A stretch of 64,000 nt of DNA from Microvelia longipes (lineage: Eukaryota > Arthropoda > Insecta > Hemiptera > Veliidae): the NCBI GenBank assembly GCA_018340805.1, contig JACMZG010001913.1, positions 7,375,006-7,439,005 on the forward strand, in the 5' to 3' direction. The notes below the pieces were generated by a model. The model saw only the letters and a program-made list of their open reading frames with translations. It was not told the DNA's origin and searched no databases. Every line of letters starts with the position of its first letter. Position 1 is the first letter of the stretch. The position numbers and the translations under genes are program-made. Below are positions 12,175 through 22,098 of the stretch, in pieces.

Positions 12175-12600
12175 TAAAATCGAGTAGAGTTAAAATTTGG
12201 TACACATCCCTTTATATTATGAAAAAGTTGTAATGAATAAGTTACATTTCAATAGGGTTCAATATATCTATGGCTTTTGTTAATCACTAATCGGTAAAAG
12301 TACATCTGTTTATGTAATAAATAAGTGTACTTAGTTTTGTTTCAATATGACATGTATATCTACGGTTTGTTGGATTAAGTTTAACAGCATTGAGTGAGGA
12401 CAGTGTCTGGATGGGTGACCTCTAAAAACCTTAGAAAAAAAGACACATGTTTTTCCAAGGACGAGTGAAGTGAGTCTAGAGAAGTGTTGCAGTACATTTA
12501 GTGATTTTTATATTCTAAGGATAAGCGAAGTGAATCCAAAATGGTAAAGATGCGATTGTATCGAATCCGATGTCGTAATGAAAAGTTCTGAGTAAAAAAT
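12175..12600 (+). repeat. FamA repeat, 3' half with 5S-like segment (diverged)
   Basis: AAAATTTGGTACACATCC, AATAAGTGTACTTAG, then a 5S-like block at 12371-12432 (TTTAACAGCATTGAG ... GGATGGGTGACC), then GGACGAGTGAAGTGAGTC and GTATCGAATCCGATGTCGTA. The 5S-like block is diverged but in the right order. Confidence 0.7.
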
Positions 12601-13105
12601 TGTTTGTTTTTGTCAATTTCTGAATTGAAAAAAAAATGGCTAAAATGGCTTGTTGTGGCTACACTGGACACGGTTTTTTTCTTAAACGAGCATAGTCAAT
12701 AATAACATTGCATGGAAGAAGCGTCTCACATTTAAGAGTTATGTTCTGTTTGGAGAGGATAATAATTTGTGCAAACAATATTTTAATTAACTGGTCCCCC
12801 AGGCCGAGATGAGAGAAACCTTGGATCAAGGGAGAGACTCTGAACAGAGTGGAGAGACTCTGAACAGAGTGGAGAGACGTTTACTTGACTAGAGATCAAT
12901 CAACAGAGTTTAGTTCTAATTGAAAATATTGATTTTACCTTCATTTCATCCTAGAGCACAAATATCAAGTTTTCTCTTATAAATTTATTAGGAAATACTT
13001 TGAAATAAACGACCTTGATTCTTGGTTATTTTAAATTTTGAAATTTTAAAGACGTCATAACTTAGGAAATTATTTATATCGAAAATAATTTTTTTCACTA
13101 TTAAT
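12601..13105. other. No recognisable gene
   Basis: AT-rich sequence. GGAGAGACTCTGAACAGAGT is duplicated back to back at about 12829-12870. Nothing else is seen. Confidence 0.5.
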
Positions 13106-13390
13106 TTTCCTCATTTTTTACAGCAGGTATATAGAAAAAGTACGTGTTTGCAAAAAATCCGAAACCTGGGTATCACCGGAAATATCCGTTAGGTGTGTTA
13201 AGGTATCCGGAGTGGTTTTCTCATAGTTGTCTGTCTGTATGTGTGTGTGTCTGTTATATTATCGTAGCTCCCAGTGTATTTATGCTAGAGAGTTGAAACT
13301 TTGCACAAAAAATAATCTTTCATTGTAGTAGTGCTATCCGGAAAATATTTTTTTATGACGTCAACATAAATATAAATAAGAAAATATAAT
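13106..13390 (+). repeat. FamA repeat, 5' half
   Basis: Starts with TTTTCCTCATTTTTTACAG and continues GTGTTTGCAAAAAATCCGAA, TGTCTGTCTGTATGTGTGTG, TATCGTAGCTCCCAGTGTAT, TATGCTAGAGAGTTGAAACT, GTGCTATCCGGAAAATA and ATGACGTCAA. The 5S-containing 3' half is absent. Confidence 0.8.
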
Positions 13391-14285
13391 CAGCAGTTTT
13401 TGGAAAGCTACCAGGGTTATTTCATGAGGTGTCTGCTTCGGTCCTCCGCAGCACTTATTTTAGTAGCTTGCGATAATGGAGTCCAATTTTTTCTTATTTT
13501 AGTCCCCCCCCCCCGGGTGTGACATTTAAAATTAGACGAAAAAATGTGTTTATATATTAAAATAACTATGTTGAACAGCTTTATATATTTTTAACCAATT
13601 TATGAACAAAACTACAAAAATTTGAAAAATGTTAGTAATCTTTTACGAAACAAATAAAGTCGGTAATATTTAAAATTAATCTTTTTAGTATTGTCTTATT
13701 AGCATTTTAATAATATTCAACAAATTGTCAGGTCATAAACAATGATAATTAAAACGCGTGGTGATAATCCGATGAATAACAACCACTAATAACTATTAGA
13801 ATTAAAAATTATTAGCAAATAACTTCAAGATATAAATCGGCCATTATAAAAATGAATATTATTTAAATCTAGATAACAGGCTTATATAGTTTTTAACTTG
13901 TGGAACATCTATAAGAAAGAGGTATTGAAGTGTAAATTATATGTTTAAAGGTATATAAAATATTATTAGGAACAGAAGAATTCCAAATGAACATTAATGG
14001 TTTGAATGATGGAGAAATGCTTCCTCGATTAGTTCAGTGGAGCTGCAGTTTGAGGGAGAGGAAGTGAAAGGTTATTTGTTTTAACATTAATTGAACATTT
14101 GCCCTCTCCCTTTGGAAAATGTTTGGCTATAGCTGCTGATGCTGTAGCCAAAAGATACTGATACTGTATGACAAAGTACTCAGCAACCAAAAGTACCAAT
14201 ATTTCTTAACTATCATACTCTTGCTTTTCCGGAACTAACATTTGGCATTGGGCTCTTATTTCATAGAGATATTATTATTAGAGGG
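13391..14285. other. No recognisable gene
   Basis: AT-rich, with a C-homopolymer at about 13504-13514. A segment near 14085-14260 is less AT-rich but carries stops in every frame. Confidence 0.5.
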
Positions 14286-14560
14286 GCCCTATAGGTTAAA
14301 TTTTGAAACATCGAAAAAGTAACCTGACTACCTTCGCTATAAATATAATAAATAATCAGTACAACATTTCAGTAACTTATACAGTAGAACGTTAAAAATG
14401 CAGGCAATCTGCAGGAAGTCGAAAACAATTGATTTATTATAACAGGAGGAGGTTTCATTGAGGATACACAGAGCCCCTGAGGGCCCCAAAAAGATGTTTC
14501 AGGCCTTTCAATGTAATGAGATAGGATATGCCCCCTCTAGTATATATCTCTATGTCTTAT
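14286..14560 (+). repeat. FamP dispersed repeat, copy 1
   Basis: TTTTGAAACATCGAAAAAGT, AACCTGACTACCTTCGCT, TACACAGAGCCCCTGAGGGC, CCCCAAAAAG and CCTCTAGTATATAT recur in the same order at 28736-29010. About 270 bp, no ORF, no inverted ends. The family type is unknown. Confidence 0.8.
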
Positions 14561-15124
14561 TTGAATTGGTGGTTTGTCATTCCAAGGAGCTCACGATAGT
14601 AGTAGTGTAGGCTTGGAAAATCGGAGCAGGCAAGAAGTGATCAATCATGTAGCCTATCTCCAGACCTAACTTCATCACTCTATTACTACTTAAAACTAAG
14701 GTCAGGTTAAGTTCGGATTGTCCAGCTTCAAAGCTGGTCAAACTTTGTTGTTTCTTTCGGACTTTCTTGTTTTTGAACTTTGACTTGTTCGGTGTTTAAG
14801 ATGTATTCAAGACCCAATACAACTTATACTATCGTCTATACTTTTCCTCCTAAAAGAAGAAAGAAGTATGAATAGGTTGGTGGATGAGGGCTGGGTTAAT
14901 AAAAATCCAGAGATTAGGTGAATTCTTAGGTTAAACACTGAATACAAAAAAAATATTGAAACCGGTTTTATTCAAATCAGAATACTCTGTACTTACTTTT
15001 TACTGTAAGGCTTTTCTTAATTTCAACAGCTTCTGAAGTAATTTTATAGCCAAGTTAAAATTTATGATTTACGAAAATGTTTTCTCTAGTTGATTGTCCA
15101 TCGACCCTGTCTACGAAAGAAATT
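14561..15124. other. No recognisable gene
   Basis: Mixed-composition sequence without a long frame or a repeat shared within the window. Confidence 0.45.
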
Positions 15125-15795
15125 AATCCAAAAGATGGATATCAAGCGTTTTATTTGTTTCTTTAATTCTTAAGATGTATATCAAGCCCTGTATTTGGTT
15201 CTTTACTTCTAAAGGTGGCTATCAAGCCCTGTATTTGCTTCTTTTCTCCTAAAGGTGGCTTTTAAGCCTTGTATTTGGTGCTTTACTTCTAAAGGTGGCT
15301 ATCAAGCCCTGGCTTCTTTACTCTAAAGGTGGTGTACATTACCCTGTATTTGGTTCTTTACTTCTAAAGGTGGCTATCAAGCCCTGTATTTGCTTCTTTA
15401 CTCCTAAAGGTGGCTATCAAGCCCTGTATTTGCTTCTTTACTCCTAAAGGTGGCTATCAGGCCCTGTATTTGCTTCTTTACTTATAAGCTGGTTATCAAG
15501 CCCTGTATTTGCTTATTTAATCCAAAAGAAATCTATTAAGCCCTGTATTTGCTTCTTTAATCCTGAAGAAGGCTATTATGCCATGTATTTTCTTTTTCAC
15601 TTCTAAAGGTAGCTATCAGGTCCTGTATTTGCTTATTTAATCTAAAAGAAATCTATTAAGCCCTGTATTTGCTTCTTTAATCCTGAAGAAGGCTATTATG
15701 CCATCTATTTCTTTTTCACTTCTAAAGGTAGCTATCAGGTCCTGTATTTGCTTTTTTATTTCCAAAGGTAAGTGTGAAGTCCTAGATTTGCGTGT
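15125..15795. repeat. 40-bp minisatellite
   Basis: About 16 units with a 40-bp period, containing CTAAAGGTGGCTATCAAGCC and CTGTATTTGCTTCTTTACT. Outer units diverge (GAAGAAGGCTATTATGCC), the usual pattern of an ageing array. Confidence 0.93.
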
Positions 15796-16440
15796 TTATA
15801 TACATAACACCCCGGTAAAGAAGTATTAAAACATATAAAATTCCACAAATTCCCATCACGCATCTATCCTCAGAATCAATAAACGATTCCAAATATATAA
15901 TGAAACATCTCAAATTCAAAAGAAAACAACGATCAAACAATTATCACCTATATATAAATAATCCTGAATACTTAACATCCAACAACCATTGTATCATCTG
16001 CGTACGAATGTGTTCATACTTTACATATTCAACATGGAATTATCAGGTCACCTGTGAATTTTAAATTAGCCAGAACCTATTTAATTTGTAATTTGAAGAG
16101 GTGTTTATTGTCATTAATACTTAAGTTTCGTATATAAATTTAACTTAAAGGAAATGAGGTGAATAATGGATTATAATGGAAGGTTTTACGAAGAAGTAAC
16201 ACAACTTGATATTTTTTTAAGGAGATTGTTATTAGCGAATTTCAGAAAATTACGCTTATGAGGTTGGTGGGAATTTGAAATTGTAGAGTAAATTAGTAAA
16301 ACAGTACTCTCTTGTAGCACTAGTAATAAAATATTAGTTTTATTTTAGCAAGGATACAAGATTATCAAATTAGGAAACTTAAGTAATTTTGGCGACATCT
16401 TTCTTCAACATTCAAGTTAAAGCAAAAGAATTTTATTTGC
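15796..16440. other. No recognisable gene
   Basis: AT-rich sequence between two minisatellites. No ORF or repeat seen. Confidence 0.5.
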
Positions 16441-17175
16441 CGAAGTAGCCCTTAAAAAATCTTAAAACTTTCAAATTAAACACCTACTTTGAGTACCTTA
16501 TAAAATCGTAAATGTCTAAGTTGAACACCATTTATAAATTCGTCTGAGTAGCCCAAATCGTACAATTGAGTTTTCACCATAAAATTGTCTGAGCAGCCTT
16601 ATAAAATCGTAAATTTTAACACCATAAATTTTCCGATTTCCCTAGTTTTAACACCATTATAACGTCTTATAAAATCGTAAAATTGTCTGAGTCTGAGCAG
16701 CCTTATAAAATCGTACAATTGTCTAGTTTTAACACCATTTTAAATTTGTCCGATTAGACCTTATAAAATCGTACAATTGTCTAGTTTTAACACCATTATA
16801 AATTCGTCTGAGCAGCCCTTATAAAATCGTAAAATTGTCTAGTTTAAACACCATTATAAATTCGCCTGAGTAGCCCTTTTAAAATCGTACAATTGTCTAG
16901 TTTTAACACCATTTTAAATTTTTCCGAGTAGCCCTTATAAAATCGCACAATTGCCTAGTTTAAACACCATTATAAATTCGTCTGAGTAGCCCTTATAAAA
17001 TCGTACAATTGTCTAGTTTTAACACCATTTTAAATTTTTCCGAGTAGCCCTTATAAAATCGCACAATTGCCTAGTTTAAACACCATTATAAATTCGTCTG
17101 AGTAGCCCTTATAAAATCGTACAATTGTCAAGATTAAACACCATTATAAATTCGTCTGAGTTGAGAAGCCCTGTT
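16441..17175. repeat. 58-bp minisatellite
   Basis: About 12 units with a 58-bp period, containing CCTTATAAAATCGTACAATT, GTCTAGTTTTAACACCATT and AAATTCGTCTGAGTAG. The alternation of CGTACAATT/CGCACAATT and TTTTTCC/TTCGTCT between neighbours suggests a two-unit higher-order pattern in the last third. Confidence 0.93.
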
Positions 17176-17508
17176 AAATTCCACTTTTTTATCTAACTAA
17201 TGGTGATTACATCCTACAATCCCAGTTGGAGAAAATACACCTTAAATATGACTTGAACAAACTGGTCTATTTAGTATTAGAATATTTTTTCTCTTGATCT
17301 TGACGTTTATAGGCATTAGGAACTGGATGTTAGTTAATAGTATGTTATTTAAAGACGGTGGTAACTCGACAAGTGCATATTTATTTTTCTCTTATATTTC
17401 TACTTATTTTTAATGTTATTCTATAAGAAAGGTATAATGCTTCACCTGCTATGAGAAATATGTTAAATATTAAACCAAGTATGTTTGGATTTTATCAAAT
17501 GCTATAAC

Positions 17509-18151
17509 CCCTGGCCAAGGATCTTGAACAAAAGGGATGACGCACTAAGTCGATTTGCCATACAAATATATAAATGCGCAGATCTTAAATTTTAGAGGCA
17601 AACTTACCTCTCAATGGTTTCCTATTGTTTATTACTTGAGAAGATTATAACATATCACTGATGGGGCAAAGTATAGTCCAAAATTTAAAATTAAATAAGC
17701 ACAAATGACTTAACAAGCACTTCCCTAGCCTTTCAAAGGTTCACCAACTTTGGTAGCAGCATTCTCTCTAAGTTTGACTCTACCAATGAATCACTGGTCA
17801 AAAAGATCCTAGACCTAGTCCGGGAAAAAGGATTATTCTGACCTGGACCAATTGAGGGGATGTACAATAGACTTCCAGTCGCAGTGCAAATGGGGTATCC
17901 TCGACTCCAACCCCATCTTAATAATAATAATAATAATAATAACAAGCACTACAAATGTAACAATCTCGAGAAGCACAGATGAAAGTTGAGGAGCAAACTC
18001 GACAATCATGCTACATAACCTGCATTTGGCGCCTTTGTTCATTATAACCAAGGGAAGGTAAGTTGCTCCTATTCTTCTTACAACTTCCATGCGGTCAGAA
18101 AAGTTCTTTAATGCGCTATCCCCATTATTCAAGATCCTTGCCCCTGGACCA
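17509..18151. mobile_element. FamD element with inverted ends, interrupted by a retroposon
   Basis: The left end CCAAGGATCTTGAAC...GGGATGACGCA and the right end TGCGCTATCCCC...TTCAAGATCCTTG are inverted. The interior includes GTTGAGGAGCAAACTCGACA and TAACCTGCATTTGGCGCC. A second copy in reverse orientation lies at 45178-45545. It has no coding capacity and is probably a non-autonomous DNA transposon. It carries the insertion at 17722-17940. Confidence 0.8.
17722..17940 (+). mobile_element. Short retroposon with (TAA)n tail and 10-bp target duplication
   Basis: A 219-bp body ends in (AAT)n/(TAA)n and is flanked on both sides by AACAAGCACT (17712-17721 and 17941-17950). The FamD copy at 45 kb carries the empty site (in complement, ACTTAACAAGCACCACAAAT), which proves insertion. 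I see no tRNA-type A/B boxes. A TAA-repeat tail fits the 3' end of an I-type LINE, 5' truncated. A partial frame continues into the tail, but no domain is recognised. Confidence 0.85.
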
Positions 18152-18649
18152 AGCTAAGATTATTTTCGGCCTGTCTTTTAAATCACTTTAAGCCCACCGA
18201 TGGGTGAAATGACGTCACGTGGTAGATTTCATATTTGTATTTTCACTGAACAGTGTATTTTAAAGGTGTTGCCAATCTGGACTTACTTTTCCCATCTCCA
18301 GTTACAAATTTGGCGGGGACGTATGAACTTTACTAATTTTACTCACCTTTCCGTAGCGCCATCTGTGGTGGCAACAATAATTGAAACCTTTCCACATACC
18401 ACGCTACAAGCCCCCTCTTCTATTCTCCACTTATATAAGCTCGACTTATATAAGCGAGTCTTCTATTTTCCTCTCTGTTTATCAATCACAGGCCCATCTA
18501 AGTCCAACCAAACGGTGGATGCTCTATGGAATTAAAAGAAAAGCCGTTGGTTCACAAAAGACAAATGCGTGTAAAAGTGTTTATTCTTCTTATAAACTTT
18601 AGGGAAAACAGTCGAGTAAATTTTAAGAACGGGGTGCTCTTTTAATAAT
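18152..18649. other. Non-repetitive stretch with paired TATATAA motifs
   Basis: Less AT-rich than its surroundings. CTTATATAAGCTCGACTTAT with a second TATATAAGCGAG lies at about 18429-18460, preceded by a GC-richer region (GTAGCGCCATCTGTGGTGG). This could be a core promoter or part of an LTR. No downstream gene supports it. Confidence 0.35.
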
Positions 18650-18917
18650 GTATTTAAAAGACACTATGGGGAATACGTATAAAAACACACTCCTTACTCA
18701 ATATACTAAACTATATTTCGCCCCCTAGTCATCGGGGCATATTCATGTAATAAAATTAAGGTTGTAAATTAAACTTAGAAATCAGAGAGTAATATTCTCC
18801 GTCGACGGAGAATATTACTCTCTGATATGCCCCGATGACTAGGGGGCGAAATATAGTTTAGTATATGGAGTAATGAGTGTGTTTTTATACGTATTCCCTA
18901 TAGTGTCTTTTAAATAC
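18650..18917. mobile_element. FamC fold-back element, copy 2
   Basis: The arms begin GTATTTAAAAGACACTAT and end in its complement. They share AACTATATTTCGCCCCCTAG, TCATCGGGGCAT and ATTCATGTAATAA with copy 1 (8882-9262). The arms are unequal. The centre holds a perfect hairpin, TCAGAGAGTAATATTCTCC with its complement meeting at GTCGAC (about 18784-18823). Confidence 0.87.
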
Positions 18918-18974
18918 AACTTAAATATCTTTTACTTGTTTACGATAAAAATATACTTACAGACCACGACGCCT

Positions 18975-19255
18975 TATATTGATAGATTACACGATCTCTT
19001 ATATACGGTGTTTGTCTATACACGGCTCCTTTTATAGATACACGACCCCTTATATAGATACACGGTTCCTTTTTATAGAGACAAGGCCCCTTAAATAGAT
19101 ACACGGCTCCTTTTACAGATACACGACCCCTTATATAAATACACGGCCCCTTATATAGATACACGGCTCCTTATATAGATACACGACCCCTTATATACAT
19201 ACACGACCCCTTATATAAATACACGGCCCCTTATATAGACCCCCTTATACAGAAC
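18975..19255. repeat. 20-bp minisatellite
   Basis: About 13 units of TATAGATACACGGCTCCTTT and the alternative ACACGACCCCTTATATA. GGCTCC and GACCCC versions are interleaved. Confidence 0.9.
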
Positions 19256-19294
19256 CCTTATAATCAGTACCAAATAGAGTCATTTACACATTTC

Positions 19295-19690
19295 ATTCTT
19301 CCTCATTCATAGCGTAGGTATTTAGGGAAAGTTTTGTATTTGTAAAACACAAATCTTGGAGGTCTACTTGAATTTACTGTTTCAGATGTCAAGACCTTCT
19401 AAGTTGTTTTCACAAAGTTGTCTGTCTGTATGTGTGTTTGTCTGTCTGTTATAATTGTAGCTCCCAGGTTATTTGCTAAAGAGTTAAACTTGGTACAGAA
19501 ATCAATCTTCGGGTCTAATTGTGTTATCCGGATATTAATTTTTTTGCGTCTACTACCGGTATTATGTCTTAGCAAACATTTAAAAAATTCATAAAACGCG
19601 GAATGTTTCGATCAGGTTAAGATTTGGAACGCATGTAGTCGTATATAAGATTGCAATAACTGTCATTAATAAAAGTTATTGTTGTCGTGA
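19295..19690 (+). repeat. FamA repeat, 5' half (diverged)
   Basis: CTTCCTCATTCATAGCG, TTGTCTGTCTGTATGTGTG, TTGTAGCTCCCAGG, ATCAATCTTCGGGTCTAATT, TTATCCGG and GATCAGGTTAAGATTTGGAA follow the FamA order. No 5S-like segment follows. Confidence 0.7.
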
Positions 19691-19934
19691 GAAATACATT
19701 AATAAGTTGGGTTATAGTGGATTATCAAAAAAAAGAGATTATAAGGTTGGGGTCATAGATAAGGGTAGGGGTGGGGGGTGTTTTATTGGAAGGGGGGGAC
19801 ACACTTTTGGCGGTTTGCCCTTAGATTCGAAAAATATTAAAATACTGACATGTTGACGTTTATTAAATATAATTATTGGTAGTGTTGTAGACGCGGACCA
19901 AGTTGTTATTATTAGTTAGTATTAGTATCTTAAT
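19691..19934. other. G-rich plus-strand tract
   Basis: GGGTAGGGGTGGGGGG near 19764-19779 and a further G run at 19791-19798 form closely spaced G-runs that could adopt a G-quadruplex. No coding signal. Confidence 0.45.
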
Positions 19935-20345
19935 GTTTTTTAAATGTTTAGCTTCGTTCTTGGAGGCAACTAATACATCATCCATGTATGAGAATTTAAA
20001 ATCTTACCCTTTTAAAACTTCATTAATGAACCTTTGAAATGTACACCCAGCGTTTCTCAGTCCAAAAGGCATCCAGACGAACTCGTATAATCCAAATGGT
20101 GATATGACATCTGTTTATGGAATATCTTTTGGTTCAACTGGGATCCGATGGTACGCATTTGTTTAATCTAGTGTACTAAATATCTTATAACTCTGAAGGT
20201 TTTGAGTTATATCTTGAATATGTGGAAGCGGGTATTGTCTACTTCAGTTACAGCGTTGACTCATTGGTAGTCTCCATTCGGTCTCCAGAAACCCATGTTC
20301 CTTGTTAGGAACCATGTAAAGATGTGATCTGGCGTTGACACTACG
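19935..20345 (-). pseudogene. Ty3/gypsy reverse transcriptase fragment
   Basis: On the minus strand the sequence encodes [17 protein letters not shown] followed by [14 protein letters not shown] and YMDDVLVASKNEAKHLKN. The catalytic Y-x-D-D is at 19974-19988 (complement) as YMDD. Further upstream in the protein (higher plus coordinates) FWRPNGDYQ and NAVTEVDN are seen with stop codons and frame changes. This is the palm region of a Ty3/gypsy-type RT, which copies element RNA into DNA. It is about 135 codons, with both ends missing: no RNase H, integrase, gag or LTR next to it. One side abuts a G-rich tract, the other a (TA)n run. Confidence 0.85.
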
Positions 20346-20360
20346 AGCAGAGTGTCAACG

Positions 20361-20361
<1 letters not shown>

Positions 20362-20443
<82 letters not shown>

Positions 20444-20450
20444 ATATATA
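20362..20450. repeat. (TA)n microsatellite
   Basis: A TA tract with one TTATA interruption, directly beside the RT relic. Confidence 0.97.
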
Positions 20451-20499
20451 CGTATGTGCGAGACTTTTGTTGCTACACGTTTCTAAGGGACAAATCTAA

Positions 20500-21010
20500 G
20501 TTTCGAATCATTTCTAAAAAGCACAAATATTCATACAGTGTTTTGATCAGGTTGACATTTTGTACACATGTACTGCTATGTATTGTTAACAAAAAAATGA
20601 AGTTTTATTTTCTTATCAGCCATTATATAATATAATGTGAACAAATTACGTTTTTTTTTTACTAATGCTTTTGAAAATACGCTTACATCGTGGTAGTATG
20701 TCACTTATGCAAACCACAAATATAGGACAACAAGTATATGGCCTTATGAAACCAACGAAACGGCCTACACACATGGGCGCGGATGTAGCGCCGTGGACCC
20801 AGCCTCGTCAGTGCGTAGTCTGCCCATAGCAGCGTATATCATTCTAGAAATTGATATCAACGCTCTAACATAAATTTACTGTAAGTTACGGTAGTAAAAG
20901 ACACACACATAACTTGGTAAAAGCAACTCAGAAGGTCCTTAAATCACTAAAAATGGATATAACACAGTTAAAATTCTGATTTTGAGTTGCTAATGAAAAA
21001 AAAAAAAAAC
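20500..21010. other. FamA scrap followed by unclassified sequence
   Basis: 20535-20600 (GTTTTGATCAGGTTGACATT, GTACACATGTA) resembles the middle of FamA. From about 20680 to 20880 the sequence is less AT-rich (GGGCGCGGATGTAGCGCCGT) and shows no repeat match or ORF. Confidence 0.45.
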
Positions 21011-21115
21011 AATTGATAAATCAGCTACCGTCGATACTTGCTGTTAAGCAAGTATCGATGAAAGTTTGCTATCGAACAGCAAGTATCAACGGTAGCTGAT
21101 TCTTCAATTGCTGAC
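21011..21115. repeat. Compact hairpin with nested inverted repeat
   Basis: Outer arms: CAATTGATAAATCAGCTACC ... GGTAGCTGATTCTTCAATTG. Within them GATACTTGCTGTTAAGCAAG is itself a short hairpin, and ACAGCAAGTATC recurs on the right arm. About 105 bp in total. Confidence 0.85.
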
Positions 21116-21735
21116 TCAACTTGCGGTAATTACAACCATTTTAAAAAGGAACACTTTTCATGAATATAGTATAAATGATGAAAAGTAAAAAAAAATATGT
21201 AAACAACAGCAATGAGACTGCGAAGTGGCCCGAAGGGTCGAGGCAGAGTAGCGAGTCTAGGTGCTGAATATCTCTGTGTCTAATGCAATATTCTCTATTC
21301 TTTTATAAATCCGTATAAATTGCTTTTAATGATTTCTCATATTTTTTTATACATTCATTTCTCAATCCATCCCATTCTAAGAGAAAATAAAAGAAAACGT
21401 CGTAAAAAATGTTATAAAGTACTTAGAATTTGTAATGATACGGAAAAAAACTTTTTACCTGTCCTGAACATTTGTTTGTTTGAATTGACTTGATATTTTA
21501 CCATATTAAAGGTATCTGGAAGAACGGCTAACCAATGCTTCAATGTCACTTTGAGCTGTCATTCAGTCAGTCAAGCATCTGAAGAGATGCAATTAAACAG
21601 TCTTCAACTCTCAGTACAAGTTTTGCCTTATTTTATCAAATAAATACCACTTTATGTATAAAATGTTTGCTGAAACAAGAGGCGTTTGGCCTTTTGGTTG
21701 CACCTTAGAGGCGGCGAGAAGGCTGCTTCGAGGCC
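21116..21735. other. No recognisable gene
   Basis: AT-rich. A GC-richer patch at 21225-21265 (GAAGTGGCCCGAAGGGTCGA) and CCTTAGAGGCGGCGAGAAG near 21703 show no coding context. Confidence 0.45.
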
Positions 21736-22098
21736 TCCACCCAATTTTGTTTTCATCGAATTAAAGAAACACAATAAAATAGAAAGTGATAACTTGTTGA
21801 ATGTGGCTTTCCAGATAGTTATAAAAACTCCTTTGAACAAAATTTGTTTAAGTTTGAAGTTGTCATTATTTAACAAATAGGTTTGATTTTATGGCGAAAT
21901 TATTTGGAATAATTTTGGGGAAAATTTCTAAAAGGAGATTTCCCCTGAATTATCTTTTCCGATGTACCCCGTACAAATTTGTATTAAGGAAATTGTAAAC
22001 TTACTAAGCCAGGTATTTTGGTAAGCCACAACACAAGTTACGCTCAAGTTCTACAAGTTATATCGCTTTCCAAATTATGTTTTTCAATCCACTGAAAA
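21736..22098. repeat. Fold-back pair related to the arm at 23325-23480
   Basis: 21736-21890 (GATAACTTGTTGAATGTGGC, ATAAAAACTCCTTTG, TTTGTTTAAGTTTGAAG) is inverted relative to 21975-22095 (TACTAAGCCAGGTATTTTGG, TCTACAAGTTATATC). A third arm lies at 23325-23480 beyond a FamA copy. A FamA insertion may have split an older element. Confidence 0.6.

Noticed and set aside
14085..14260. Possible transposase remnant (CLAIAADAVAKRY near 14120)
   Set aside because: Stops in every frame and no second motif. The resemblance to Harbinger-type signatures is too weak.
18425..18460. Host promoter with TATATAA boxes
   Set aside because: No downstream gene, initiator or transcript evidence. TATA-like strings are frequent in this AT-rich DNA.
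21652..21880. Pair of overlapping ORFs on opposite strands
   Set aside because: Both fall in a fold-back arm shared with other loci. No motif and no start context.
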